From contig PKEY01000086.1 in assembly GCA_002919265.1 (NCBI GenBank), positions 1-33,551 on the forward strand: 33,551 nt of DNA, read 5' to 3'. This document shows, piece after piece, positions 15,619 to 25,709 of the stretch. The notes beneath the pieces were generated by a model. That model was not told where the DNA came from. It searched no databases and worked only from the letters and a program-made list of their open reading frames with translations. Position 1 is the stretch's first letter. Every line of letters begins with the position of its first letter. Source of the DNA: Hyphomicrobiaceae bacterium (GTDB taxonomy: Bacteria; Pseudomonadota; Alphaproteobacteria; Rhizobiales; Hyphomicrobiaceae). Position numbers and translations under genes: made by a program.

Positions 15619-17820
15619 TCAGCTCGCTTCGCGATCGCGACGGCGGTCTCTGCGATCCCGACGCTCACCGCGAGGCTCGGAAGGCGCTTCTTCTCCCTGA
15701 GCTTCCTGCGGGATTTCCTTGCCCGTCTGCTGGTCAACCACCTTCATGGAGAGACGGACCTTCCCGCGGTCATCGTAGCCAAGCAGCTTGACGTAGACCT
15801 CCTGACCTTCCTTGACGACCTCGGACGGTGAATTCGGCCGGCCCTTCGCCGTCAGCTGGGAGATGTGCACCAGGCCATCGCGGGAGCCGAAGAAGTTCAC
15901 GAAGGCGCCAAAGTCCATGATCTTCACGACCTTGCCCTTGTAGATCTCGCCGACCTCGGGTTCGGACGCGATTTCGCGAATGCGCTTGACGGCAGCCTCG
16001 ATGGACTCGCGACGCGCTGCAGCGACACGTACGGTGCCATCGTCCTCGATGTCGATCTTGGCCCCGCTCTCTTCGACGATCGAGCGAATGACCGATCCGC
16101 CCGAACCAATGACCTCGCGGATCTTGTCGGTCGGAATACGGATCGTCTCGATGCGGGGCGCATGTTCACCAAGCTCCGGACGCGCCTCACCGAGAGCTTT
16201 CGCCATCTCGTTCAGGATGTGCATGCGCCCCTCGCGCGCCTGATCGAGCGCGACGCGCATGATCTCCTCAGTGATGCCGGTGATCTTGATGTCCATCTGT
16301 AAGGACGTGACACCGACAGCTGTGCCGGCAACCTTGAAGTCCATGTCGCCCAGGTGGTCCTCGTCGCCCAGGATGTCGGACAGCACGGCGAACGAGTCGC
16401 CTTCCTTAATGAGACCCATCGCGATGCCGGCCACAGGCCGCTTGATCGGCACGCCAGCGTCCATCAGGGCCAACGAGGAGCCGCACACCGTCGCCATCGA
16501 AGAGGAGCCGTTGCTTTCCGTGATCTCGGAAACGACGCGGATCGTGTACGGGAAGTCCTCCTGCGAGGGGATCAGCGGATTAAGCGCACGCCAGGCGAGC
16601 TTGCCGTGACCAATCTCCCGGCGCCCTGGGGACCCCAACCTTCCAATCTCGCCGACCGAGAAGGGCGGGAAGTTGTAGTGGAGCATGAACCGCTCCTTCT
16701 TGGTCCCCTCGAGCGTATCGACGTACTGCTCGTCCTCGCCCGTGCCAAGGGTCGCAACGACAAGCGCCTGCGTCTCGCCGCGGGTAAAGAGCGCAGAGCC
16801 GTGCGTCCGCGGAAGCACGCCAACCTGTGCAACGATGGGCCGTATCGATTTCAGATCGCGGCCGTCGATGCGGCGACCGGTTTGCAAGATGTTGCCGCGG
16901 ACGATCTCCTGTTCAAGGTACTTGAAGACGTCGGCCAGAAGGACGGCATCAGCCGGATTGGCCTCTCCGCCTTCAGGCAGAAGCTGCTCGAACACCTTCT
17001 GCCGAACGGCTTCGACTGCTTCCCGGCGCTTCTGCTTCTCGGTGATCGCGTAGGCCTGGCGAAGCTCTTCCTCGGCGATCTCCTTGACGCGATCCTTGAA
17101 CTTGGACTTGTCGGGGATCTCGATATCCCACGGCTCCTTCGCAGCCGTCTCGGCCAGCTTGATGATGGCCTGGATGACCGGCTGGAAGTGGCGATGGCCG
17201 AACATCACAGCTTCGAGCATCTGCTCTTCGCTGAGCTCGTGGGCCTCGCTTTCGACCATCATCACGGCTTCCTGCGTGCCCGCCACGACGAGGTCGAGCT
17301 TGGTCTTCTCCATCTCGTCGATCAGCGGGTTGAGCACGAACTCGCCGTCGATCAGACCGACGCGGGCGGCGCCGATAGGACCAAGGAAGGGAAGCCCCGA
17401 AAGCGTCAGCGCCGCTGAGGAGGCGATCATCGCTACGATGTCGGGATCATTTTCATTGTCGAAGGAAAGGACGGTCGCAATGACCTGCGTCTCGTTCTTG
17501 AAGCCTTCGACGAACAGCGGCCGGATGGGCCGGTCGATAAGTCGGGAAGTGAGAGTTTCTTTTTCGGTGGGGCGGCCTTCCCTTTTGAAGTAGCCGCCGG
17601 GGATCTTGCCCGCCGCGTAGCTCCGCTCCTGATAGTTCACAGTGAGTGGGAAAAAGTCCACGCCGGGCCGCACCGCTTTTGCTGCTACCACGGTGGCCAG
17701 CACGCTCGTTTCACCATACTGGGCGAGCACGGCACCGTCGGCTTGGCGGGCGAGCTGTCCGGTCTCAAGCTTAAGCTTGCGCCCGCCCCATTCAATTTCC
17801 ACACGATGGATGTCAAACAT
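15619..17820 (-). CDS. pnp: Polyribonucleotide nucleotidyltransferase (PNPase)
   Basis: PNPase degrades RNA 3'-5' by phosphorolysis, usually in the degradosome. The 733-residue protein has two RNase PH domains (about 10-220 and 310-545) separated by a helical domain, then a KH domain near 555-615 ([21 protein letters not shown]) and an S1 domain near 620-690 ([21 protein letters not shown]). The catalytic aspartates are in [17 protein letters not shown]. The C-terminal tail is a run of Arg/Asp ([12 protein letters not shown]), a charged extension like those used for partner contacts. It is the last gene of the translation operon, 230 bases after rpsO, as in most proteobacteria. Confidence 0.98.
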   Translation of the reverse strand: MFDIHRVEIEWGGRKLKLETGQLARQADGAVLAQYGETSVLATVVAAKAVRPGVDFFPLTVNYQERSYAAGKIPGGYFKREGRPTEKETLTSRLIDRPIRPLFVEGFKNETQVIATVLSFDNENDPDIVAMIASSAALTLSGLPFLGPIGAARVGLIDGEFVLNPLIDEMEKTKLDLVVAGTQEAVMMVESEAHELSEEQMLEAVMFGHRHFQPVIQAIIKLAETAAKEPWDIEIPDKSKFKDRVKEIAEEELRQAYAITEKQKRREAVEAVRQKVFEQLLPEGGEANPADAVLLADVFKYLEQEIVRGNILQTGRRIDGRDLKSIRPIVAQVGVLPRTHGSALFTRGETQALVVATLGTGEDEQYVDTLEGTKKERFMLHYNFPPFSVGEIGRLGSPGRREIGHGKLAWRALNPLIPSQEDFPYTIRVVSEITESNGSSSMATVCGSSLALMDAGVPIKRPVAGIAMGLIKEGDSFAVLSDILGDEDHLGDMDFKVAGTAVGVTSLQMDIKITGITEEIMRVALDQAREGRMHILNEMAKALGEARPELGEHAPRIETIRIPTDKIREVIGSGGSVIRSIVEESGAKIDIEDDGTVRVAAARRESIEAAVKRIREIASEPEVGEIYKGKVVKIMDFGAFVNFFGSRDGLVHISQLTAKGRPNSPSEVVKEGQEVYVKLLGYDDRGKVRLSMKVVDQQTGKEIPQEAQGEEAPSEPRGERRDRRDRRRDREAS

Positions 17821-17922
17821 TTTGCGTCTTTCGAATCTGAGAGTCCGTTGTCAATCTCGTGCCGATCGCCCTCCGACACAAGTTTCGATTTTGCCTGCGG
17901 TCGCGGCAGATGTGCCGAAGAG

Positions 17923-17984
17923 TTCCGAGGGGGCTAAGCCAAGCTTGTCCGTATACGTGTGCCACCTGCGGTGGTCCCTCGGAA
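17923..17984 (-). promoter_or_regulatory. Closed stem in the pnp leader, candidate autoregulatory/RNase III structure
   Basis: TTCCGAGGG and CCCTCGGAA form a perfect 9-bp helix closing a 62-base domain, with an inner CCACC/GGTGG hairpin (17962-17974). It lies between the rpsO terminator and the pnp start, 102 bases upstream of the ATG at 17820. In E. coli the pnp leader forms a long stem cut by RNase III, after which PNPase represses its own mRNA; the position matches, the sequence need not. Confidence 0.5.
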
Positions 17985-18014
17985 ACGGATTTCAGCCGAT
18001 ACCGGCCAAATAAG

Positions 18015-18043
18015 CTGGCGGGCAGCCTGTTGCTGCCCGCCAG
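18015..18043 (-). terminator. Terminator after rpsO
   Basis: A perfect 12-bp stem (CTGGCGGGCAGC / GCTGCCCGCCAG) with a 5-base loop starts six bases beyond the rpsO stop and is followed on the minus strand by CTTATTTGG. The T-run is short, so it probably terminates partially and lets some transcripts continue into pnp. Confidence 0.72.
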
Positions 18044-18048
18044 GACGA

Positions 18049-18318
18049 TCAGCGGCGGATGCCGAGCTTTTCAATGATCTTCTGGTAACGCCCTTCGTCC
18101 TTGCGCTTCAGGTAGTCCAGCAACTGGCGACGCTGGCCAACCATCTTGAGGAGACCGCGGCGCGAGTGGTTGTCCTTCTTGTGTACCTTGAAGTGCTCGG
18201 TAAGCTGATTGATGCGTTCCGTCAGGATCGCGATCTGGACCTCCGGCGAGCCGGTGTCACCCGGCTTCGTCGCGTATTCCTTGATAAGCTCCTGCTTCCG
18301 CTCTGGTGTAATCGACAT
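18049..18318 (-). CDS. rpsO: 30S ribosomal protein S15
   Basis: S15 is a primary binder of the central domain of 16S rRNA. The 89-residue protein is full length and typical: [33 protein letters not shown], and [20 protein letters not shown], which contacts the rRNA three-way junction. AAAGGA nine bases before the ATG is a good SD. The gene lies between truB and pnp in the usual order, with its own candidate promoter and leader (see 18319-18461), consistent with separate autogenous control of S15. Confidence 0.99.
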   Translation of the reverse strand: MSITPERKQELIKEYATKPGDTGSPEVQIAILTERINQLTEHFKVHKKDNHSRRGLLKMVGQRRQLLDYLKRKDEGRYQKIIEKLGIRR

Positions 18319-18426
18319 CGGATTTTCCTTTCTGGTTCATTGAGGGCCCAGGGCCCGAGCGGTGGCCGCAGCCGGGATGTCGTCCAGCTGGGTCACCAGT
18401 GATGAACCGCGGGCCGTGCCCGCGGT
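18319..18426 (-). promoter_or_regulatory. rpsO leader RNA with mutually exclusive helices
   Basis: Read on the minus strand, the leader opens with a 9-bp GC-rich hairpin (18418-18426 with 18406-18414, loop of three). The bases GGTTCAT (18408-18402), which use the last three bases of that hairpin, can instead pair perfectly with ATGAACC (18340-18334), just before the AAAGGA SD. Between them is a small CTGG/CCAG hairpin. S15 represses its own translation through leader structures in several bacterial groups, including a Rhizobium type; this arrangement fits such a switch. Confidence 0.5.
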
Positions 18427-18432
18427 GGCGCA

Positions 18433-18461
18433 CTTATACACGATAGGCCGCCTAGAGCGAA
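18433..18461 (-). promoter_or_regulatory. Candidate internal rpsO promoter
   Basis: TATAAG (18438-18433) is a good -10; 17 bases upstream is TTCGCT (18461-18456), a weak -35. The start site would fall near 18426, exactly where the leader hairpin begins. Confidence 0.45.
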
Positions 18462-18495
18462 CTGTTTCTCAGTGGCTCGGTTACGCGGCCGGGTG

Positions 18496-19419
18496 TCACC
18501 CAAGGTTGAACACGCGTGTCGGGCGAAACTCGCCTTTCGCAAGCTCGCCGATGGCGATGAGTTGCCCTTTGGACATGGCATACGCCGGCCCGCTCATGAT
18601 TGGCGCATCCCGACCGCGGATGATCACGGCCTGTCCGCGGCGCACGCGGGAAGCGTCCGCCGGGCTTAGGTTGAGCCGGAAAAGCCCTTCGAGCACCGCT
18701 TCAACGGGCAGGAGCTTGACCTTCAGAAAATCCATTGCCCCATCGAGCTTGCTCGCTTCCTCCAACTCAGAGAGAGGTACGGCCGACTCCTCGTCGAAAG
18801 GCCCAACCTGAGTCCGGCGCAGAGCCGTGACATGGCCGTAGCAACCGAGGGCGCGCCCCATATCACGGGCCAGCGCGCGAACGTAGGTGCCCCGACCGCA
18901 AACTGCTTCGAAAACAGTCGTATCCCTGTCCGGATACTCAACAGCCCGCAACTCGGAAATGAGCACGGGACGCGGCTCCAGCTTCGGCATCTCGCCGTCG
19001 CGGGCCAGGTCGTACGCGCGCTCTCCGTTCACCTTGATGGCCGAGAAGGTCGGCGGCACCTGTTCAATCTCGCCGGTGAAATCCGGCAAGATGGCCTCGA
19101 TCTCCTCAGGGATAGGGCGTTTATCGCTCGTGCGCACCACCTCGCCTTCGGCATCGTCAGTGTTCGTCTCGATGCCCCAGCGGACCGTGAACCGGTAGGC
19201 CTTCTCGCCCTCGACGGCGAAGGAGCAGGTCTTCGTCGCTTCACCCAACGCGATCGGAAGTATGCCGGTCGCCAGTGGATCAAGCGTACCGGCGTGACCA
19301 GCCTTTTGCGCGTCGTAGAGGTGCTTGATCGTCGCGACAGCCTGCGTCGAGGTCATGCCAATCGGCTTGTCGAGAACAAGCCAGCCGTGAATGGGATTGC
19401 CTTTCTTGTGGCGCGCCAT
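18496..19419 (-). CDS. truB: tRNA pseudouridine-55 synthase
   Basis: TruB isomerises uridine 55 in the T loop of nearly all tRNAs. The 307-residue protein has GWLVLDKPIGMTSTQAV (12-28), catalytic Asp47 in KAGHAGTLDPLATG, the substrate segment QVPPTFSAIKVNGERAYDLAR, and CGRGTYVRALARDMGRALG. A C-terminal PUA-like region (about 230-305) is present. It follows rbfA by 47 bases in the translation operon, a conserved order. The start is the first ATG and matches homologs (GNPIHGWLVLDKP). Confidence 0.97.
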   Translation of the reverse strand: MARHKKGNPIHGWLVLDKPIGMTSTQAVATIKHLYDAQKAGHAGTLDPLATGILPIALGEATKTCSFAVEGEKAYRFTVRWGIETNTDDAEGEVVRTSDKRPIPEEIEAILPDFTGEIEQVPPTFSAIKVNGERAYDLARDGEMPKLEPRPVLISELRAVEYPDRDTTVFEAVCGRGTYVRALARDMGRALGCYGHVTALRRTQVGPFDEESAVPLSELEEASKLDGAMDFLKVKLLPVEAVLEGLFRLNLSPADASRVRRGQAVIIRGRDAPIMSGPAYAMSKGQLIAIGELAKGEFRPTRVFNLG

Positions 19420-19466
19420 GTTGATGAAGTCTCTAGTAATTAAAGGAAATTCGTCGGTGGTCAGCG

Positions 19467-19847
19467 CTATGGCTTCTGTTTGAGGCTGTCGAGCAAGCGG
19501 TCGATGCGCTCGCCGCTTTCGAAGCTCTCGTCCTTTCGGAACCGGATTTCGGGCGCGAACTTCAGGTTCACTGCTCGCGCCACCACGCCGCGAATGAAGC
19601 GCCGGTTTCGCTCAAGGGCGGCAAGCACCTCCTCAGTGTCAGCCCCTCCGAGCGGAAGCACGTAGACAGTCGCCAACCGCAAGTCCGGCGACATGCGCAC
19701 TTCCGACACAGTGATCACGTGCTTTGTGATGAGCTCGTCGTGAATTTCCCCACGGATCAGCAGGTCGGACAAGGCATGCCGGATCAGCTCGCCAACGCGA
19801 AGTTGGCGCTGTGAGGGTCCGCTGCGATGGGGTGTGTGTCTTGGCAT
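19467..19847 (-). CDS. rbfA: Ribosome-binding factor A
   Basis: RbfA helps mature the 5' end of 16S rRNA and the 30S subunit, notably in the cold. The 126-residue single KH-type protein has [45 protein letters not shown] and [20 protein letters not shown], all diagnostic. An in-frame TAA two codons upstream of the ATG excludes any longer form. The nearest strong SD (AAAGGAGG) is 32 bases from the ATG, with a hairpin between (see 19848-19887), which is unusual. It lies between infB and truB in the conserved order. Confidence 0.97.
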   Translation of the reverse strand: MPRHTPHRSGPSQRQLRVGELIRHALSDLLIRGEIHDELITKHVITVSEVRMSPDLRLATVYVLPLGGADTEEVLAALERNRRFIRGVVARAVNLKFAPEIRFRKDESFESGERIDRLLDSLKQKP

Positions 19848-19887
19848 TCGTTACACTGGCCGGAATTGAACCGGCGCAGCCTCCTTT
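19848..19887 (-). promoter_or_regulatory. rbfA ribosome-binding region with T-arm-like hairpin
   Basis: On the minus strand AAAGGAGG (19887-19880) is followed by GCCGG-TTCAATT-CCGGC (19875-19859), a 5-bp stem with a 7-base loop that has the exact form of a tRNA T arm, then CAGTGTAACGA and the ATG. Folding the hairpin would shorten the apparent SD-to-start distance from 32 to about 15 bases. No other SD is near the start. Confidence 0.55.
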
Positions 19888-19904
19888 GCGGGCAATAGTG
19901 AGGT

Positions 19905-19936
19905 CGGCGGTGAAAGCAAAAGCGCATTCACCGCCG
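19905..19936 (-). other. infB-rbfA intergenic hairpin
   Basis: Perfect 10-bp stem CGGCGGTGAA / TTCACCGCCG with a 12-base loop, 22 bases after the infB stop. On the transcribed strand no T-run follows, so it is more likely an RNA stability or processing element than a terminator. Confidence 0.5.
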
Positions 19937-19958
19937 TTTTGGGTCGTTGTTCAGGCGA

Positions 19959-22721
19959 TCAAAGCGTCCGCTTGATGGTCTCGACCGTGTAGCATTCGAC
20001 GATGTCGCCCGGGCGGATGTCCTGGTAATTGGCGAAGGCCATACCGCATTCCTGGCCCACCGGGACTTCTTTCACCTCGTCCTTGAACCGCTTCAGGCTC
20101 GCCAGTGTTCCCTCGTGGATCACGACGTTGTCGCGGATCAGGCGGACCTTGGCGCCACGCTCCACCTTGCCTTCGGTGACCCGGCAACCGGCGACCTTGC
20201 CGACCTTCGTGATGTTGAACACCTCGAGGATCTCGGCATTGCCCAGGAACACCTCGCGGACCGTCGGCGCCAGCAGGCCGGACATAGCCGCTTTCACATC
20301 ATCCACCAGGTCGTAGATGATGTTGTAGTAGCGGATCTCGACACCCTCGCGTTCCGCCGCCGCACGGGCTTGGGCGTTGGCACGCACGTTGAAGCCGATG
20401 ACGACGGCACCGGCCGTCTGCGCCAAGGTGACGTCCGACTCTGTGATGCCGCCCACGCCGGCGTGGATGATGCGGGCCTCGACCTCATCGGTAGAGATCT
20501 TCTTCAGAGAACCAATAATGGCCTCGACGGACCCCTGCACGTCGGCTTTGACGACGAGCGGGAACTCCTTCCTCCCGGCTTCCTTGAGCTGCTGCATCAT
20601 CTGCTCAAGGGTGCGGGCCGTGCCCACGGAGCCCAGCGTCTCGCGGCGCTTTCGGATGCGGTATTCCGTGATTTCGCGGGCGCGAGCCTCGCTCTCGACA
20701 ACAGCGAACTGGTCGCCTGCCTCTGGCGCTGTGTCGAAGCCCAACACCTCGACCGGAACTGAAGGACCGGCGTCCTTGACGTTCTCGCCCCTGTCGTTGA
20801 TAAGCGCACGTACGCGTCCCCACGCTGTGCCGGCAACGACGATGTCGCCGACATGCAGGGTACCGCGCTGGACCAGCAGGGTGCCCACCGGACCACGACC
20901 GCGCTCCAGCTTCGCCTCGATAACGTAGCCTTCCGCCGAGCGGTCGGGGTTCGCCTTGAGCTCGAGCAGCTCAGCCTGCAGCGAGATCGCCTCGAGCAAC
21001 TTGTCGAGGTTCATGCGCTTCGTGGCCGAAACCTCGACCTCGAGCACGTCACCCGACATGCTTTCGACGACCACCTCGTGCTGGAGCAGCTCTGTGCGGA
21101 CGCGGTTCGGGTCGGCGTCCGGCTTGTCGATCTTGTTGATCGCAACAATGATCGGCACGTTAGCCGCCCGGGCGTGATTGATGGCCTCCACCGTCTGAGG
21201 CATCACGCCGTCATCCGCCGCGACCACAAGCACCACGATGTCGGTCACCTTGGCGCCGCGGGCACGCATGGCGGTGAACGCCTCGTGGCCTGGCGTGTCG
21301 ATGAAGGTGATCGTCTCGCCGGCCTGCGTCTTCACCTGATACGCGCCGATGTGCTGGGTGATGCCGCCGGCCTCGCCAGCCACAACGTTGGTCTGGCGAA
21401 TGGCGTCGAGCAGCGACGTCTTGCCGTGGTCAACGTGGCCCATGATGGTGACCACGGGCGGCCGCGGCTTAAGCGTCTCGGGCGCGTCCTCGGGGCCGAG
21501 GAAGCCTTCCTCGACGTCAGCCTCTGACACACGCTTCGGAATGTGCCCGAATTCCTGCACGATGAGCTCGGCCGTATCGGCGTCGATCACGTCCGTGATC
21601 TTGTGCATCTCGCCCTGTTTCATCAGGAACTTGATAACGTCGACGGCCCGCTCCGACATGCGGTTGGACAGTTCCTGAATAGTAATCGCTTCGGGGATGA
21701 CTACCTCGCGCACGACCTTCTCGCGTGTCTGCGGGATACCCATCGCGCGCAGCTTCTCGCGCTCACGGCGGCGCTTCAGCGAGGCGAGTGACCGCTCGCG
21801 CTGACGCTCGTCGAAAGCGTTCGTGATCGTCAGCTTGCCACGCACACGTGTCTCGTCGGCGCCCTTCAGAGGCGCACGGAGAATCTTGCCGCCCTTCTTC
21901 TTGGTGCGCCCTTCTTCCTCGTCGAGATCCGGAAGAACCTCCTCCTTGAGCGCGCGCTTGGGCGCCTCGGGCTCGGGCTTCTTGGCCGGCTCGACGGGTT
22001 TGGGCCGCTCAGGCCGAGAAACAATGATGGGCCGGGTCATGCCGATAGGCTGAGGCAGCACCTGCGGAACTTCCGGCGTTACAGGGCGCTCGGCGGCAGC
22101 CGGTTTCGATTCCTGAGGTTCTGGCTGCTTTGCGACCACAGGCTCCGCAGGCTTCTCGGCCGCAACCTTGGTTTCGGCAGGAGCAGTAGGCTCAGCCTTG
22201 GCAGTAGCTTCGGCGGTAGGCTCGGCCGCTGGAGCAGCCTCTGCCGCCTTTGCAGGCTCGGGCTGCTTGGCTGCGGCTTCGGCCTCCGCCTTCTTGCGCT
22301 CCTCCTCTTCGCGCCGGCGACGCTCAGCTTCCAGACGCTCCTGCTCTTCGCGGCGACGCTGTTCCTCAAGCTCCCGCGCCTGTGCGGCCGCCAGAGCCCT
22401 GGCTCGCGCAAGCTGCTCCTCTTCCGAGAGCGTGCGCAGAATCTTCGGCTGCGGCTGTGCTTCCTGCGGCTTGGGTGCCGCCGCGGCTGGGCGCTGCGCT
22501 GGTTGTTGGGGACGCGGGCGCACTTGCGCGGCCGCCGAAGTCTCTTCCGGCTCCTGCCCCACAAGGGTGCGCTTTCTCTTCTTTTCAACCACAACCGACT
22601 TGGACCGGCCATGGCTGAACTTTTGCTGTACGTGGCCGGACTCGACCGTACGCTTCAGGCTGAGCGGCTTGCGCGTACCTGTCAGCACGGTCTTGTCGGT
22701 TGTTTCTTTCGATTCGCTCAT
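19959..22721 (-). CDS. infB: Translation initiation factor IF-2
   Basis: IF2 is the GTPase that brings fMet-tRNA to the 30S subunit and promotes subunit joining. The 920-residue protein has the alphaproteobacterial N-terminal motif ([19 protein letters not shown]), a long low-complexity Ala/Glu/Pro/Lys region with an Arg/Glu-rich coiled coil (about 105-155), and the IF2_N segment [10 protein letters not shown] near 347. The G domain has G1 GHVDHGKT (428-435), GGIT (452-455), DTPGH (475-479), NKID (529-532) and SATK further on. C1 and C2 domains follow and it ends [17 protein letters not shown]. Its ATG overlaps the ylxR TGA as ATGA, implying coupled translation. Confidence 0.98.
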   Translation of the reverse strand: MSESKETTDKTVLTGTRKPLSLKRTVESGHVQQKFSHGRSKSVVVEKKRKRTLVGQEPEETSAAAQVRPRPQQPAQRPAAAAPKPQEAQPQPKILRTLSEEEQLARARALAAAQARELEEQRRREEQERLEAERRRREEEERKKAEAEAAAKQPEPAKAAEAAPAAEPTAEATAKAEPTAPAETKVAAEKPAEPVVAKQPEPQESKPAAAERPVTPEVPQVLPQPIGMTRPIIVSRPERPKPVEPAKKPEPEAPKRALKEEVLPDLDEEEGRTKKKGGKILRAPLKGADETRVRGKLTITNAFDERQRERSLASLKRRREREKLRAMGIPQTREKVVREVVIPEAITIQELSNRMSERAVDVIKFLMKQGEMHKITDVIDADTAELIVQEFGHIPKRVSEADVEEGFLGPEDAPETLKPRPPVVTIMGHVDHGKTSLLDAIRQTNVVAGEAGGITQHIGAYQVKTQAGETITFIDTPGHEAFTAMRARGAKVTDIVVLVVAADDGVMPQTVEAINHARAANVPIIVAINKIDKPDADPNRVRTELLQHEVVVESMSGDVLEVEVSATKRMNLDKLLEAISLQAELLELKANPDRSAEGYVIEAKLERGRGPVGTLLVQRGTLHVGDIVVAGTAWGRVRALINDRGENVKDAGPSVPVEVLGFDTAPEAGDQFAVVESEARAREITEYRIRKRRETLGSVGTARTLEQMMQQLKEAGRKEFPLVVKADVQGSVEAIIGSLKKISTDEVEARIIHAGVGGITESDVTLAQTAGAVVIGFNVRANAQARAAAEREGVEIRYYNIIYDLVDDVKAAMSGLLAPTVREVFLGNAEILEVFNITKVGKVAGCRVTEGKVERGAKVRLIRDNVVIHEGTLASLKRFKDEVKEVPVGQECGMAFANYQDIRPGDIVECYTVETIKRTL

Positions 22722-23419
22722 ACCTTGCCCGTTCTCAACGTCCCTTGGGCGGCATCATTTGCCGCGAGTTCTCCGTCCGCTGCCGATCTGCCCGAGCGAT
22801 ATCGGGTCAATCGGCCAACCTCGTTCAGGAAATGGTTCGTGGCACCGCCTGCGCTCAGCGCAGCATGTACCACATTCGACCGTCCTAAGGCCAAACTCAT
22901 TTGTTCGACGGTCATTTCCTGAATGATCGGCGCTGGTCGGCCAATCTCTCTGCAAACCGCCTGAAAACGGCGGTTGAGCTTTTGCACGCCGTCCTCTGCG
23001 GCATCCGTGCCATGCAGCAATACGGCAACACTGCCTTTGGCAATGGCTGCGTCGATCCGGGTGAACCCGATCGTCACGAGCCCGGCCTTGTTCGCCAGGC
23101 TCAGCGCCTCCATGACACGCTTGAGCATGAGCTGCTCAACCAGATCCGCCAGATCCAGAGGAACGGAGACCTGCTGCTTCAAGCTGCGTGCAAAGGCGTT
23201 GCGCTTGACCGCTTCCTGAACCACTTCGCGTTCAGCGGTTACCCACGCACCACGCCCTGGAAGGCGCCGCGCGAGATCAGGAACGATCTGGCGATCAGGC
23301 CCGACGACGAAACGGAGCAGCTCCTCAGGCGATTTCTGCGTGCGGGTGACAATGCAGGTCCGCAACGGAGAATGACGCTCCGTCGTCGGCTCTTCTGCGA
23401 TTTCGACCCGCGTGGCCAT
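22718..23419 (-). CDS. ylxR: YlxR (DUF448)/L7Ae-like RNA-binding protein
   Basis: This 233-residue protein combines an N-terminal YlxR domain (about 15-95: [20 protein letters not shown], then [10 protein letters not shown]) with an L7Ae-like RNA-binding domain (about 100-190: [34 protein letters not shown]). YlxR proteins sit between nusA and infB in many bacteria and are thought to bind RNA or the RNase P complex; the two-domain fusion is usual in alphaproteobacteria. The tail of about 40 residues is less conserved. It overlaps infB by four bases and follows nusA by 35, so it is clearly operonic. Confidence 0.94.
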   Translation of the reverse strand: MATRVEIAEEPTTERHSPLRTCIVTRTQKSPEELLRFVVGPDRQIVPDLARRLPGRGAWVTAEREVVQEAVKRNAFARSLKQQVSVPLDLADLVEQLMLKRVMEALSLANKAGLVTIGFTRIDAAIAKGSVAVLLHGTDAAEDGVQKLNRRFQAVCREIGRPAPIIQEMTVEQMSLALGRSNVVHAALSAGGATNHFLNEVGRLTRYRSGRSAADGELAANDAAQGTLRTGKV

Positions 23420-23454
23420 CCGCCTTATGTGTGCTCCTCGTCATCAGGGCGCGT

Positions 23455-25092
23455 TTATGCGCTCGAGCCAGTATCGCCGGCAGGCTCAGCCGCCGCATCA
23501 GACTCTTCGCCTTCAGCCGCTTCTTCTGCAGGAGGCTCGATCCAGCCCAAGATCATCCGGGCTGCCATGATCATGTCCTCAGCCTCTTTGCGGCTGAGCT
23601 CAAAGCCATCCAGGATGCCCTTGTGGCGAATGACCTCGCCATCCTTGTCCTTCTTCCGTTCGGTCCAGCCGACGAGATCGTCAGTCGCGCAGTCCGCGAA
23701 GTCCTCGAGCGTCTTGATGCCGTTCTCACCGAGGGCGACCATCATCGCCGTCGTCATGCCGGGCACCTGAGCAAGGTCGTCGGAGACGCCAAGCTCCTTA
23801 CGCCGCGCATCCCGCTCCTGTTCGATCCGCTCGAGATACTCGCGAGCGCGTGTCTGGATTTCCTGTGCCGTCTCCTCGTCGAAGCCTTCGATGTGTGCAA
23901 TCTCGCTCAGGTCGACGTAGGCAATCTCTTCCACCGTGGCGAAGCCTTCCGTCACCAACAGCTGGGCGATGACCTCGTCCACGTCGAGCGCTTCCATGAA
24001 GATCTGCGAGCGCTCCGCAAACTCTTTCTGACGCCGCTCGCTCTCCTCCTGCTCGGTCAGGATGTCGATATCCCAACCCGTTAGTTGAGAAGCGAGCCGC
24101 ACGTTCTGGCCGCGGCGGCCAATGGCGAGAGACAACTGGCTCTCCGGCACAACCACTTCGATGCGGTTGGAGTCCTCGTCGAGAACGACCTTGGTCACCT
24201 CAGCGGGCGCCAGAGCGTTGACGATGAACTCCGCAGGGTCGGGCCGCCACTGAATAATGTCGATCTTCTCGCCCTGCAGCTCGTTCACAACGGCTTGGAC
24301 GCGCTGACCGCGCATACCCACGCACGCGCCGACAGGGTCAATGGAGCTGTCCTTCGAGATGACGGCGATCTTGGCGCGCGAGCCCGGATCACGAGCAACC
24401 GACTTGATCTCGACGATACCGTCGTAGATCTCCGGAACCTCCATGGCGAACAGCTTCGCCATGAACTCCGGTCGTGCGCGTGAAAGGAAAATCTGCGGTC
24501 CGCGCTGCTCCCGGCGTACGTCGTATATATAGGCACGCACCCGGTCCCCGTAGCGCAGGTTCTCGCGCGGGATCATTTCGTCGCGACGGATAATTCCCTC
24601 GGCCCGGCCGAGGTCGACAATCACGTTGCCGTATTCGACCCGCTTTACCGTGCCGTTGACGATCTCGCCGACGCGATCCTTGTATTCGTTGTACTGCCGC
24701 TCGCGCTCAGCCTCGCGCACCTTCTGCACGATGACCTGCTTGGCGTTCTGCGCAGCGACGCGGCCGAAATCGAGCGGAGGCAGAGGGTCGGCGATCAGGT
24801 CGCCAAGTTTCGCTTCAGGGTTGCGGCGCTTGGCCTCTTCCAGCGAGATCTGGGTGGCGTCGTTCTCGACCTTCTCGACGACGGCAAGGACGCGGAACAG
24901 CCGCGTATCGCCGGTGCGCGGGTCGATCTCGCAGCGAATATCGTTCTCCGAGCCGTAACGCGACTTGGCAGCCTTCTGGATCGCATCCTCCATCGCCTGG
25001 AGAACGATCTTGCGATCGATGGATTTCTCACGCGCAACCGCGTCTGCGATTTGCAGGAGCTCCAATCTATTTGCGCTGACTGCAACGGCCAT
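23455..25092 (-). CDS. nusA: Transcription termination/antitermination factor NusA
   Basis: NusA binds RNA polymerase and modulates pausing, intrinsic termination and antitermination. From the ATG at 25092 it has 545 residues: N-terminal polymerase-binding domain (1-125), S1 (about 130-200, [22 protein letters not shown]), KH1 ([18 protein letters not shown]), KH2 ([20 protein letters not shown]), then C-terminal helix-hairpin-helix repeats with an acidic Ala/Glu-rich tail. The GTG at 25101 would add three residues; AAGGG precedes the ATG. It lies 17 bases after rimP. As NusA enhances termination at hairpins, the terminator in front of this operon (25752-25780) offers a feedback route. Confidence 0.98.
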   Translation of the reverse strand: MAVAVSANRLELLQIADAVAREKSIDRKIVLQAMEDAIQKAAKSRYGSENDIRCEIDPRTGDTRLFRVLAVVEKVENDATQISLEEAKRRNPEAKLGDLIADPLPPLDFGRVAAQNAKQVIVQKVREAERERQYNEYKDRVGEIVNGTVKRVEYGNVIVDLGRAEGIIRRDEMIPRENLRYGDRVRAYIYDVRREQRGPQIFLSRARPEFMAKLFAMEVPEIYDGIVEIKSVARDPGSRAKIAVISKDSSIDPVGACVGMRGQRVQAVVNELQGEKIDIIQWRPDPAEFIVNALAPAEVTKVVLDEDSNRIEVVVPESQLSLAIGRRGQNVRLASQLTGWDIDILTEQEESERRQKEFAERSQIFMEALDVDEVIAQLLVTEGFATVEEIAYVDLSEIAHIEGFDEETAQEIQTRAREYLERIEQERDARRKELGVSDDLAQVPGMTTAMMVALGENGIKTLEDFADCATDDLVGWTERKKDKDGEVIRHKGILDGFELSRKEAEDMIMAARMILGWIEPPAEEAAEGEESDAAAEPAGDTGSSA

Positions 25093-25109
25093 GCCCTGCA
25101 CCCTTGTCT

Positions 25110-25703
25110 TTAGTCTTCAAGCTGCGGCTCGGCGCCGCTATTGCCCTTGGCAGCCTTCTTCGCCCGCCTCAGCGACTCCCGGATGAGCTCATCCGTCAGC
25201 ACCAGTTTGGCTTCGGCGATCAGGTCGACCGGGAATCCAAGCACTTGCGTCCCGAGCTGATCGAGCGTGCACTCGATCCGCACCTCACCGTCCTCGAAAC
25301 CTTCGAGAACACCGCGATAGCGTTTGCGCCCGCCGACGAGCTCTTTCAGCTCGATTTTCGCCTCGTAACCCGCCCAATCTTCGAAGTCGGACGGCCTGAC
25401 GAGCGGCCGATCGATACCAGGCGAGGATATCTCCAACCGGTAACTGCCGGGTAGGGGATCGTGCGCATCCAGAAGAGGAGATAGCTGTCGGGAGATCGTT
25501 TCGCAATCCTCGATCGACATAGTGCCGTCCGGGCGCTCGGCCATAATCTGCACGGTATGGCCCTCGCGTCCGTGAATCTGCACCCTCACCAGCCTGTAGC
25601 CGAGATCCTCTATGGTCGGCTCGACAAGCGCAGCGATCTCTGCAGCAAGGCCGGTTTCGCGAATGAAGCGCTGCGATTTCGCGCTCTCATTCCGATGGTC
25701 CAT
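25110..25703 (-). CDS. rimP: Ribosome maturation factor RimP
   Basis: RimP assists early 30S assembly near S12. The 197-residue protein has the two-domain family layout: N-terminal alpha/beta domain with [34 protein letters not shown] and [15 protein letters not shown], then an SH3-like barrel ([17 protein letters not shown]). The tail is Lys/Arg-rich then acidic. GAGGGG immediately upstream of the ATG at 25703 is a good SD. It is the first gene of the rimP-nusA-ylxR-infB-rbfA-truB-rpsO-pnp operon, preceded by a leader containing a terminator. Confidence 0.97.
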   Translation of the reverse strand: MDHRNESAKSQRFIRETGLAAEIAALVEPTIEDLGYRLVRVQIHGREGHTVQIMAERPDGTMSIEDCETISRQLSPLLDAHDPLPGSYRLEISSPGIDRPLVRPSDFEDWAGYEAKIELKELVGGRKRYRGVLEGFEDGEVRIECTLDQLGTQVLGFPVDLIAEAKLVLTDELIRESLRRAKKAAKGNSGAEPQLED

Positions 25704-25709
25704 ATCCCC

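Noticed and set aside
16354..17418. 354-codon plus-strand ORF opposite pnp
   Set aside because: It is antisense to the conserved RNase PH core of pnp, shows no family motif and reflects high-GC codon bias on the complementary strand.
19848..19960. Complete tRNA gene between infB and rbfA
   Set aside because: Only the T-arm form is present; no anticodon arm, D arm or matching acceptor strands.
20853..21527. 224-codon plus-strand ORF opposite infB
   Set aside because: Antisense shadow of the IF2 G domain with repeated Val/Asp/Leu composition typical of such shadows.
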